DNA of 64,000 nucleotides. Source: CF-118 sp035934385 (GTDB lineage Bacteria; Chloroflexota; Dormibacteria; Dormibacterales; Dormibacteraceae). The position numbers and the translations under genes are program-made. Location of the stretch: contig DASYXY010000048.1 of assembly GCA_035934385.1 (NCBI GenBank), positions 1 to 64,000 on the forward strand, in the 5' to 3' direction. Of this stretch, positions 16,477 to 23,443 are shown in pieces (position 1 is the first letter of the stretch; each line of letters opens with the position of its first letter). A model generated the notes under the pieces. That model saw only the letters and a program-made list of their open reading frames with translations, did no database searches and was not told the DNA's origin.

Positions 16477-17450
16477 CCGCCTGCGGCCAGCGTCAGCTCC
16501 TTGTGATATGTGTCGAGAAGGGGCTGGTAGAACTGGTCGATCTTGGTCCCGACCTTCGAGATGTCGATGAGCTGGCTCGCGTCGATGTCGGCGTTGGTCT
16601 TGTCCTGAATTGTCTTGGCTGTGGCGGCGTCGCCCTTGATGACCGCGTTCAGATAGTCGACGAGATCCTTGGCAATGGTTGACTCGGATCGCGTATACGC
16701 GGCCAGCTCGGACGGGAACTGAGGGTCCGAAGCCAGGCTTACGGCTTTGTCAGCCTCAGCCGGTAGCAGGTTCGCCGTCGCCAGCGCGCCGAGTGCATCG
16801 CCGCTCTGCTCCTTGGTGACGTACGTTTCGACGTCGTTGAGGAAGTTCGCGTAGGCGACCAGAAATTTCCCCTCCGCCAGCCGATCGACCGCGACCGTCT
16901 TCGCCGCAGCCATCGCTTTACTCGCGTGGTCGACGCGGGCAGCGGCGCTGTCCAGGCTTCCCTTGCGGATGGCCGTCAGCCACTGCTGGTCCTGCAGCTT
17001 GGCCCCGGCGGCGGCCAGCGCCGCCTCGTCATCGGCGATGGTCGACGACTGGCTGGTCCAGGTTTGAACCCATGCGGCGGCGTCGGACTGGAACGCCTTG
17101 GCGTCCGATCTCTGGATGTCGAAAGTCGAAGGCGCGCTGTCGAACGTGCTGCGATGCGAGGCGACGCCGTCGATGGCACTGTTGGCGCTGCCGATCTTGC
17201 CTCCGGCTGTCACGTAGCCGGCGATCCCGTAGCCGCCCGCGATCACCAGCAGAAAGGCGACTATCGCGATGGCCGTCAGGATGGTCCAGAGCCTTCGCGA
17301 CGATCCGCGGGCCGGCGGCGTCGGCGCGACCACCGGCTGTCCGTAGTAGTAGGCCGGCGGTGGCGCGGGCGTCGGCTCCACCGGGGGTGGCGGCGGAGGT
17401 GGGGGCGGGGGAGGGGGAGGGGGCGGCGGGTACCCGGGCGGCTGCTCCAT
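16473..17450 (-). CDS. Proline-rich single-pass membrane protein of unknown function
   Basis: This 325-aa protein starts MEQPPGY and continues with 16 consecutive prolines and then a Pro/Ala/Tyr-rich cytoplasmic tail (to about residue 45). One membrane span follows (LWTILTAIAIVAFLLVIAGG). The rest is an Ala/Ser/Thr/Lys-rich, mostly helical extracytoplasmic domain with no family I recognise. Synthesis across the proline run should need EF-P. The tail resembles those of actinobacterial DUF4352/septum-site-type proteins in composition only. ATG 17450 was chosen over an upstream start in frame (17501), which would add a low-quality basic leader. Confidence 0.65.
   Translation of the reverse strand: MEQPPGYPPPPPPPPPPPPPPPPVEPTPAPPPAYYYGQPVVAPTPPARGSSRRLWTILTAIAIVAFLLVIAGGYGIAGYVTAGGKIGSANSAIDGVASHRSTFDSAPSTFDIQRSDAKAFQSDAAAWVQTWTSQSSTIADDEAALAAAGAKLQDQQWLTAIRKGSLDSAAARVDHASKAMAAAKTVAVDRLAEGKFLVAYANFLNDVETYVTKEQSGDALGALATANLLPAEADKAVSLASDPQFPSELAAYTRSESTIAKDLVDYLNAVIKGDAATAKTIQDKTNADIDASQLIDISKVGTKIDQFYQPLLDTYHKELTLAAGG
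17384..17430 (+). repeat. G-rich tract encoding polyproline on the opposite strand
   Basis: The plus strand holds six or more runs of three to five G separated by one to three bases across 17384-17430. It is the template strand of the proline-rich gene. It is a strong sequence candidate for G-quadruplex formation and for replication slippage that changes proline number. Confidence 0.6.
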
Positions 17451-17516
17451 GGTCGGGTGAGCAGCGTAAACCGGCCGACCCGGCCGGCGCACCGGCGCCA
17501 CTAATCTGGTTGGCTG

Positions 17517-19592
17517 ATGTCAAGCACGGTGGCTGCGCGCTCGCTCAACTCGCCGGTCGCGTCCCTCAGCAAGGTGAAGCCGGCCGACGCCAAACGGCTG
17601 TCGAAGCTCGGTATCGAGACGATCAGGGACCTCCTCCTGACCCTGCCCTTCGACTGGGAGATCTACGGCGCGCCCCGGCCCATCGCCGACCTCGCCGACG
17701 GCGAGTCTGCGACCGTGGTGGGCCGGATCTCGTCGAGCGCGGCCCAGGTCACCTACCGCAAGCGGGTCAGGCTCACCCAGGCGATCCTTACCGACGACCA
17801 CGGTGACGCGATGCGTGTGGTCTGGTTCAACCAGCCGTACCTCGCCAGTCGCCTACCGGCGGGAGCGCGTGTGGCGGTCGCCGGTCACGTGAAAGCGGGC
17901 CCTCGCGGCCTGGAGATGCGGAATCCGCATTACGAGCCGCTGGGTGCGGACGGCGGCGCCGGGCCGAACCGGATCGGCGGGCTGATGCCGAAGTACCACC
18001 TCGTCGCGGGCATCACGTCGAAGCGCATGGCCGAGTTCGTGGCCGAGGCGATGCCGCTGGCGTCCGCCCTCGAAGAGGTGCTGCCGGCCGAAACGCGATT
18101 GCGCATGGGATTGGTCGGCGTGGTCGACGCGGTCAGGCTCGGTCATCAGCCCAGGACACAGGCGGACTGGGAGGTGGCCCGGAAGCGCATGGCGTTCGCC
18201 GAGCTCTTCGAGCTGCAGACCTCGTTTGGGCTGATGCGGGCGAACCTGGCGCTCGAACCGGCGACGCCCATCCCGTACCGGCAGGAGGTGATCGACGCTT
18301 TCAAGGCAGGCCTCGGCTTCGAGCTGACCAACGCGCAGCGGCACTCGATCTGGGACGCATTCCAGGACATGCAGCGCCCATCGCCGATGAACCGGCTGCT
18401 GAACGGCGAGGTGGGTTCGGGCAAGACGGCGGTCGCGGCCGCGTGCGTGGCGATGGCGCACGCGGCGGGCCTCCAGTCGGTGGTGATGGCGCCGACCGAG
18501 ATCCTGGCACGGCAGCACCTCGGCAAGTTTCGGGGCTACCTCGAGGCGAGCTTCCCGGGCCTCACGGTCGAGCTCCTCGTCAGCAGCCAGACCGCGCCCG
18601 AGAGGCGGCGCGTGAGGACCGCCGCCGCGTCAGGCCACTGCGCGCTCGTGGTCGGCACGCACGCTCTCATCGAGGAGAACGTCGAGTTCGCGCAGCTGGG
18701 ACTCGCGGTGGTTGACGAGCAGCACCGCTTCGGCACACGCCAACGCGAGGAGCTGCGCGCCAAGGGGAGCGGCCGGCCGCACTTTCTGGCGATGACCGCC
18801 ACGCCCATTCCGCGGACCCTGGCGCTTGCGCTTTACGGCGAGATGGCGGTCTCCGTCATCGACGAGCTTCCGCCCGGGCGTACGCCGGTGACGACTGAGG
18901 TGATCTCGAAGCACGACCGTAAGCGTGCGTACGAGTTGGTCAGGGAGCAGGTCCGCGCTGGGCGTCAGGCGTTCGTGATCTGCCCGCTCATCGAAGAGTC
19001 CGAGGTCCTCGCGGTGCGTTCGGCGACAGCCGAGCTGGAAAGGCTGCGGAAGGATGTTTTTCCCGACCTCCGGCTTGACCTGGTGCATGGACGCATGCGC
19101 GACAAGGACGCGGTGATGCAGCGCTTCGTGGCGCGGGACATCGACGTGCTGGTGGCGACGGCGGTCGTCGAGGTGGGCGTGGACGTCCCGAATGCCACCG
19201 TGATGATGATCGAGGGCGCTGAGCGGTTCGGCCTGGCGCAGCTGCACCAGTTCCGCGGGCGCGTTGGCCGCGGATCGGATCGCAGCTACTGCCTGCTGCT
19301 CACCGACGACGAGTCCGAGTACATCCTGGAGCGGCTCGAGATGGTCGCGCGCACGCCGGACGGATTCAGGCTCGCGACCGAAGACATGAACCGGCGCGGA
19401 GTCGGCGAGCTGATGGGGGCCCGACAGCACGGCATGTCAGACGCGGCGATGCAGGCGCTGCGCGAGCCCGAGCTTCTGAACGAGGCGCGTGATGAGGCCC
19501 AGGCGCTGCTCAGCGCGGACCACGACCTTTCGCAACACCCGGCGCTTGCGCAGGCGGTTGTGCGACGGCTTGAGCTGACCTCGATCAGCTAG
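17517..19592 (+). CDS. recG: ATP-dependent DNA helicase RecG
   Basis: The 691-aa protein remodels stalled replication forks and Holliday junctions. It has the N-terminal wedge/OB region (about 60-170; ESATVVGRISS, RLTQAILTDDHGDAMRVVWFNQPYL), Walker A in NGEVGSGKTAVAAA, the DExH-type VVDEQHRFGTRQ, MTATPIPRTLAL, and the helicase C-terminal motifs ATAVVEVGVDVPNATVM and QFRGRVGRGSDRSYC. Length is normal for the family. The start ATG 17517 lies 66 nt from the divergent proline-rich gene. Its end overlaps the convergent LigB-like gene by 8 nt. Confidence 0.97.
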   Translation: MSSTVAARSLNSPVASLSKVKPADAKRLSKLGIETIRDLLLTLPFDWEIYGAPRPIADLADGESATVVGRISSSAAQVTYRKRVRLTQAILTDDHGDAMRVVWFNQPYLASRLPAGARVAVAGHVKAGPRGLEMRNPHYEPLGADGGAGPNRIGGLMPKYHLVAGITSKRMAEFVAEAMPLASALEEVLPAETRLRMGLVGVVDAVRLGHQPRTQADWEVARKRMAFAELFELQTSFGLMRANLALEPATPIPYRQEVIDAFKAGLGFELTNAQRHSIWDAFQDMQRPSPMNRLLNGEVGSGKTAVAAACVAMAHAAGLQSVVMAPTEILARQHLGKFRGYLEASFPGLTVELLVSSQTAPERRRVRTAAASGHCALVVGTHALIEENVEFAQLGLAVVDEQHRFGTRQREELRAKGSGRPHFLAMTATPIPRTLALALYGEMAVSVIDELPPGRTPVTTEVISKHDRKRAYELVREQVRAGRQAFVICPLIEESEVLAVRSATAELERLRKDVFPDLRLDLVHGRMRDKDAVMQRFVARDIDVLVATAVVEVGVDVPNATVMMIEGAERFGLAQLHQFRGRVGRGSDRSYCLLLTDDESEYILERLEMVARTPDGFRLATEDMNRRGVGELMGARQHGMSDAAMQALREPELLNEARDEAQALLSADHDLSQHPALAQAVVRRLELTSIS

Positions 19593-20430
19593 CTCTGCGC
19601 TTCTCCGATCGCCGCGTGTACGCGGCGGTGAGCATGCCGAAATAGGTTGGTGCCTCGTAGCTGATGAGGCGGCCGCGCCAGCCGTCGCCCGTCACGCCCG
19701 CGAGGATCAGCATCTGCCACCAGCTGTCAGCCTTCGCGCGTTCGACGAGGCGGGGCTCGACGTCGATCAACCGCTGGAGCTCGTTGCGCTGAACGATGTC
19801 GCATACGAGCTCGTCGTAAACGCGCGCCTTCTCGTCGAAGCCGTAGGGTCCGTCGGCCCTGTGTGCGTGACCGTGGTCGGCGCTGGCGATGAACGCCACC
19901 CTGCGACCAGATTCCTCCGCCGCCCTCGCGATGGCGCGCCCGGCCTCGAGGTGCGACGGCGCGGGCAGGTCGCGGGCAGGCGTCACCACGACCACGGGGA
20001 TCGGAGGGTCGCTCCGGCCGCCCATGAACCACAGCGGGATGAGCACGCCCCAGTCCATCGGCGCGACTGCTGTCGATGGGTCGTTGGAGCCAAAGCTGAT
20101 TCCCACCGATGGAACCTCGGCATCGGCATAAGAGCCGAGGATGCGCCAGGCGAGGTCCGTGTCGGTCGGGCAGTCAAGTGCCACCGAGCTCGGGGCGCCG
20201 TCGAGATGGCCGGCAACGCGGCTCGAGACGACGACGCCGAGGGCGCCCGCGATGTGGACGTTGTGCGGCGTGGCGATCACCACGGCGTCGGGCTTGGCGG
20301 CGGCGAACGTTCGGCCGAGGCTGCGCATGCCTTTTCGGGTCGCGAGCGCGAGCCTCTCCTCGCCGGGCCCACAAGCCTCCTCGATGGCGAGGCCGCCGTG
20401 GGGCGCGATCGCCGCGAACACGATGCTCAC
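19585..20430 (-). CDS. LigB-superfamily (class III extradiol dioxygenase / MEMO-like) protein
   Basis: The 281-aa protein has the histidines of the LigB fold: FAAIAPHGG at the N-terminus, VIATPHNVH at about residue 52 and ASADHGHAH at about residue 185, which in dioxygenases bind Fe(II). It could be a ring-cleavage dioxygenase or a MEMO-like protein of the AmmeMemoRadiSam type; no AMMECR1 or radical-SAM partner is in the window. GTG 20430 was chosen because it precedes FAAIAPHGG and leaves a 25-nt divergent promoter with selD; the longer ORF start would run antisense across selD. Confidence 0.78.
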   Translation of the reverse strand: MSIVFAAIAPHGGLAIEEACGPGEERLALATRKGMRSLGRTFAAAKPDAVVIATPHNVHIAGALGVVVSSRVAGHLDGAPSSVALDCPTDTDLAWRILGSYADAEVPSVGISFGSNDPSTAVAPMDWGVLIPLWFMGGRSDPPIPVVVVTPARDLPAPSHLEAGRAIARAAEESGRRVAFIASADHGHAHRADGPYGFDEKARVYDELVCDIVQRNELQRLIDVEPRLVERAKADSWWQMLILAGVTGDGWRGRLISYEAPTYFGMLTAAYTRRSEKRRAS

Positions 20431-20455
20431 GCCGCTAAGTATCGTGGTGAACCGT
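20431..20455. promoter_or_regulatory. Bidirectional promoter between LigB-like gene and selD
   Basis: Minus-strand GATACT (complement of 20438-20443) lies 7 nt before GTG 20430. Plus-strand TATCGT (20440-20445) lies 10 nt before ATG 20456. The boxes overlap by four bases in a 25-nt spacer, so the two genes probably share one control region. Confidence 0.45.
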
Positions 20456-21472
20456 ATGGACCCGGTTTCGCCGATGCGGTTGACGGAGTACAGCCACGGG
20501 GCCGGTTGAGCCTGCAAGCTCAGCCCGGTGGAGCTTGGGCAGGTAATCGGGGCGCTGCCCCGAATCGTCGACCCTAATGTGCTGACCGAGGCCGCATCGC
20601 GTGATGACGCCGCGGTGTATCGCATCGCGCCCGATCGCGCGCTCGTGGCGACGGTCGACTTCTTCACACCCATCGTCGACGACCCGGTCGCGTTCGGCGC
20701 GATCGCGGCAGCGAACAGCGTCAGCGATGTCTACGCGGTCGGAGCGAAGCCCATGTTCGCGCTCGGCATCACGGCTTTCCCGCGCGAGAAGCTGGACACG
20801 GGACTGCTCGAGAAGATCGTGGCCGGCGGAGCCGCCAAGCTGGCGGAGGCCGGCGTGCCCGTCGTCGGCGGTCACTCGGTCGACGACCCGGAGCCGAAGT
20901 TTGGCTACGCGGTCATCGGCGAGGTCCACCCGGATCGCATGGTCACGCATCGAGGCGCGCGCGCAGGCGACGCGCTGTTCCTCACCAAGCCACTTGGCTC
21001 GGGCCTGGTGGCGACCGCCATCAAGCGGGGCCTGTGCCCGCCTGAGCTCGAACGCGAGGCCATCCGCGTGATGAGTGCGCTCAACCGCGAGGCGTCGGAG
21101 GCGATGCTGGCGGCGGGCGCTCACGCCGCCACCGACGTCACCGGCTACGGGTTGATCGGCCACCTGGCGAACATCGAAGGCGGCGCCGATGTCGAGTGGC
21201 AGCGGGTGCCATTCATGGACGGTGCTCGCGCCCTCGCCGAGCGTGACCTGTTTCCCGGCGGCAGCCGGCGGAACCACGAGGCGTATCGCGACCAGGTCGA
21301 CTGGGGAGGGTTAGGCGAGCTCGAGCAGATGATGCTGTGCGACGCGCAGACGAGCGGCGGGCTGCTGGTGGCGATTCCGCCGGAGAACGCGTCGAGGTTC
21401 GAGTCGGCGGTGCAACGTGCTGCGCGCATCGGCGACATCAGCGGCACCGGCATGATCCGCATCCGGCCTTGA
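20456..21472 (+). CDS. selD: Selenide, water dikinase (selenophosphate synthetase), selenocysteine-containing
   Basis: SelD makes selenophosphate from selenide and ATP. Read from ATG 20456 the protein is MDPVSPMRLTEYSHGAG-Sec-ACK and so on, 338 aa, with an in-frame TGA (20507-20509) at residue 18. E. coli SelD reads RLTQYSHGAGCGCK here, and the TGA replaces its catalytic Cys17, the position that is Sec in many SelD proteins. The conserved Lys follows. Downstream are SRDDAAVY, ATVDFFTPIVDDP, AANSVSDVYAVGAKP, VVGGHSVDDPEPKFGYAV and TDVTGYGLIGHL, all typical. A SECIS-like hairpin starts 2 nt after the TGA. A start at GTG 20528 would delete the catalytic N-terminus. rsmD follows after 5 nt. Confidence 0.95.
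20507..20542 (+). promoter_or_regulatory. Selenocysteine codon and bacterial SECIS hairpin in selD
   Basis: The UGA is at 20507-20509. A stem follows: CTGC (20512-20515) plus AAGCTC (20516-20521) pair with GAGCTT (20531-20536) and GCAG (20539-20542), with a 2-nt GG bulge on the 3' side. The 9-nt apical loop AGCCCGGTG contains GGT. That gives ten base pairs. Bacterial SECIS elements sit directly 3' of the UGA and present a G/U in the loop to SelB; the position and shape match. Confidence 0.88.
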
Positions 21473-21477
21473 GCCCG

Positions 21478-22008
21478 ATGCGCGTCACCGGCGGCGATTC
21501 GAAAGGCCGCCGGCTCAAGGCCCCACGCAACATCCGGCCGACCATGGGCATCGTCAAAGAGGCGATCTTCAACATCCTCGCGCCCTACATAGAGGGGGCG
21601 ACGGTGCTCGACCTCTTTGCGGGCTCAGGCGCGATCGGAATCGAGGCTCTTTCGCGCGGCGCGGCGCACGTCACGTTCATCGACCGCGAGGAGCGTGGTC
21701 TTGCTATCCTGCGCCAGAACTTGGACGCCCTCGGACTCAAGCAGCGAGCGCGCGTGGTCCGCGCCGACGTAGCCCGCTGGATCGAGGCGTCACCCGATGA
21801 GATGCGGGCCGCCGACCTCATCATCCTTGACCCGCCATACGGCGACGCCGTCCTCGATCGCGCGCTTCATGCCATCGACCGGTCCGAGTCGAAGGCGACC
21901 GTTGTCGCCGAGTACTCGCGCCACCAGCAGCTGCCGGCGATGTCGCGGCTCGCATTGGGTCGTGAGCGCCGCTACGGCGACACGATGCTGGCGGTCCTCC
22001 GCCCGTGA
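21478..22008 (+). CDS. rsmD: 16S rRNA (guanine966-N2)-methyltransferase RsmD
   Basis: The 176-aa SAM-dependent enzyme methylates G966 of 16S rRNA in the 30S subunit. It starts MRVTGGDSKGRRLKAP, then RPTMGIVKEAIFNIL, the SAM-binding LDLFAGSGAIGIEALSRGA and the catalytic DPPYGDAVLD. Length is typical. The frame is open upstream within selD, but ATG 21478 gives the conserved N-terminus. It overlaps coaD by 4 nt, a linkage conserved in many bacteria. Confidence 0.95.
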   Translation: MRVTGGDSKGRRLKAPRNIRPTMGIVKEAIFNILAPYIEGATVLDLFAGSGAIGIEALSRGAAHVTFIDREERGLAILRQNLDALGLKQRARVVRADVARWIEASPDEMRAADLIILDPPYGDAVLDRALHAIDRSESKATVVAEYSRHQQLPAMSRLALGRERRYGDTMLAVLRP

Positions 22009-22490
22009 GCGAGAAGGTTGCCGTCTACCCGGGCAGCTTCGATCCCTTCACCAACGGGCACCTCGACGTGGTGGACCGCGCGTTGAGCATCTTCGACCGC
22101 GTGATCGTCGCGGTCGCGGCCAACCCTGAGAAGCGGCAGCCTCTGTTCACCGTCGACGAGCGGGTCAGCCTGATCCAGGAGTCGCTGAAGGGGCGCAGCG
22201 GCGTCGAGGTCACGAGCTTCACGGGCCTCACCGTCGAGTTCGCCCGCTCGCACGGGGCGACGACCCTGATCAAGGGGCTGCGGGCGTATTCCGACTTCGA
22301 CGCGGAGCTTCAGCAGGCGCTGATGAACCGAAAGCTCGCACCCGACATCCAATCGGTGTTCCTGATGTCCGGCTTTGCCCACATATTCGTGTCGTCAAGT
22401 ATCTTGAAGGACATCGCGAGCTACGGCGGGAAGGTCGCCGACCTGGTGCCGCCGCCCGTAGCGAAGGCGCTGAAGGAGAAGTACAGATAA
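22005..22490 (+). CDS. coaD: Phosphopantetheine adenylyltransferase
   Basis: The 161-aa enzyme adenylylates 4'-phosphopantetheine to dephospho-CoA. The nucleotidyltransferase motif is VAVYPGSFDPFTNGHLDVV (T/HxGH type), and FMSGFAHIFVSSSILKDIA is the ISS-type motif near the C-terminus. Length is normal. The GTG start overlaps the rsmD stop by 4 nt. Its stop TAA overlaps the ATA that appears to start the next gene. Confidence 0.96.
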   Translation: MSEKVAVYPGSFDPFTNGHLDVVDRALSIFDRVIVAVAANPEKRQPLFTVDERVSLIQESLKGRSGVEVTSFTGLTVEFARSHGATTLIKGLRAYSDFDAELQQALMNRKLAPDIQSVFLMSGFAHIFVSSSILKDIASYGGKVADLVPPPVAKALKEKYR

Positions 22491-22972
22491 AGGTCGACGA
22501 GCTGCTGGACCGATTCGAGTACCTCATCCAGAACGCTCGCCACGTTCCCCTCTCGACGCAGGTGATGGTCAACGAGGACGAGATGATGGAGCTGATCGAC
22601 CAGATCCGCTTCAACCTGCCGGATGAGATCAAGCAGGCGAACTGGACCGTGTCGGAGCAGCAGCGCATCGTCACCGAGGCGCATGCCGAGGCCGCGCGCA
22701 TCATGTCCCGCGCCAACGAGCGCGCCGAGGAGACGGTCTCCGAGCACGAGATCCTGCGTCGCGCGGAGCGCCACGCGGCCCAGGTGGTTCGCGACGCGCA
22801 GGGCAAGTCCGACCAGATCATTCGCGAGGCCGAGGCCTACGCGCTCGAGCAGCTCAAGCAGCTCGAGGCGCATCTCGGCAGAACGCTCGCGACCGTGCGG
22901 CGTGGGGTGGAGGCGCTGCAGTCCAGCACCGCTCCCGCAGAGGAAACAGCCGACCAGACGACCGGAAGCTAG
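22487..22972 (+). CDS. DivIVA/ATPase-like coiled-coil protein, probable ATA start
   Basis: This 161-aa charged, helical protein begins, from ATA 22487, with MKVDELLDRFEYLIQNARHV, then VMVNEDEMMELIDQIRFNLP and a long Ala/Glu/Arg coiled coil (about 55-135). This is the layout of a small protein found next to coaD and rpmF in Chloroflexota-type genomes; its function is unknown. No ATG, GTG or TTG occurs in frame before 22562, which would drop the conserved N-terminal 25 residues. An AAGGAG site (22473-22478) lies 8 nt before the ATA, which overlaps the coaD TAA. A sequencing or real G-to-A change from ATGA is an alternative. Confidence 0.75.
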   Translation: MKVDELLDRFEYLIQNARHVPLSTQVMVNEDEMMELIDQIRFNLPDEIKQANWTVSEQQRIVTEAHAEAARIMSRANERAEETVSEHEILRRAERHAAQVVRDAQGKSDQIIREAEAYALEQLKQLEAHLGRTLATVRRGVEALQSSTAPAEETADQTTGS

Positions 22973-22994
22973 TTCCCGGTAGCATCGCGCGGTT

Positions 22995-23012
22995 GGCTCG
23001 GCTTGCCGAGCC
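22995..23012 (+). terminator. Hairpin after the coaD operon, no U-tract
   Basis: GGCTCGG (22995-23001), loop CTTG and CCGAGCC (23006-23012) form a 7-bp perfect stem 22 nt after the preceding stop codon. No T-run follows, so termination is possible but unproven. Confidence 0.45.
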
Positions 23013-23065
23013 ATGACTCCACAGAACAGTCAAGTCACCGTGCGTGGCGAGGCGGGGGGGTTCTC

Positions 23066-23091
23066 CACAAGGGGGGCCTGCCCCCCTTGTG
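23066..23091 (+). terminator. Strong 11-bp GC-rich hairpin upstream of rpmF
   Basis: CACAAGGGGGG (23066-23076), loop CCTG and CCCCCCTTGTG (23081-23091) form a perfect 11-bp stem. No T-run follows. It ends 14 nt before the rpmF -10 box, so it may isolate rpmF from readthrough or act as a protein-binding dyad. A GTTCCCGGTAG direct repeat flanks the intergenic region (about 22974 and 23098). Confidence 0.5.
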
Positions 23092-23097
23092 AACTTC

Positions 23098-23111
23098 GTT
23101 CCCGGTAGAAT
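23098..23111 (+). promoter_or_regulatory. rpmF promoter with GGTAGAAT extended -10
   Basis: TAGAAT (23106-23111) with GG directly upstream lies 9 nt before the rpmF ATG. It is close to the TATAAT consensus and belongs to the short-leader class that recurs in this window. No convincing -35 is seen. Confidence 0.5.
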
Positions 23112-23120
23112 TCGGCGGCC

Positions 23121-23297
23121 ATGGCTCTACCGAAGGTCAAGCTGTCCAAGTCGAAGAAGGGCCGCCGGCGCTCGCACCTTGCGCTGGCGCTCGTGCAGAT
23201 CCAGCCGTGTCCGAACTGCAAGAAGCCCAAGCGGCCGCACGCGGTCTGCCCGAACTGCGGGCACTACGCGGGCCGCGAGGTGATCAAAACCGAATAA
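23121..23297 (+). CDS. rpmF: 50S ribosomal protein L32
   Basis: This 58-aa zinc-type L32 begins MALPKVKLSKSKKGRRRSHL and carries two CPNC motifs (CPNCKKPKRPHAVCPNCGHY) that bind zinc. It is complete and of normal length. In many bacteria rpmF heads the fatty-acid cluster, as here, although plsX and fabH are absent. Confidence 0.96.
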   Translation: MALPKVKLSKSKKGRRRSHLALALVQIQPCPNCKKPKRPHAVCPNCGHYAGREVIKTE

Positions 23298-23320
23298 GAC
23301 AGATCCCAGCGTTCTTGTCA

Positions 23321-23339
23321 GGCCGGGTTCATCCCGGCC
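23321..23339 (+). terminator. 7-bp hairpin after rpmF
   Basis: GGCCGGG (23321-23327), loop TTCAT and CCCGGCC (23333-23339) form a perfect stem 24 nt after the rpmF stop. No T-run follows; it is a possible terminator or attenuator before fabD. Confidence 0.45.
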
Positions 23340-23404
23340 GTCACCCAGGCGCTCACTTCCTACGAATCTCCACGCGTCGTTGCCGAGAACCTCAGAGGGG
23401 GTTC

Positions 23405-23434
23405 CGCGGGGGAGATCCGCAGATCTTCCCCGCG
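23405..23434 (+). promoter_or_regulatory. 13-bp hairpin just upstream of fabD
   Basis: The arms 23405-23417 and 23422-23434 pair over 13 bp with a single G-U, around loop CGCA. The hairpin ends 9 nt before the fabD GTG at 23444. Its position over the ribosome-binding region suggests translational control or a protein-binding dyad. No Shine-Dalgarno lies between it and the GTG. Confidence 0.5.
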
Positions 23435-23443
23435 CATTAAGTC

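Noticed and set aside
20528..20530. GTG 20528 as the selD start
   Set aside because: It removes the catalytic Sec and Lys region, while the upstream frame matches SelD closely through the TGA.
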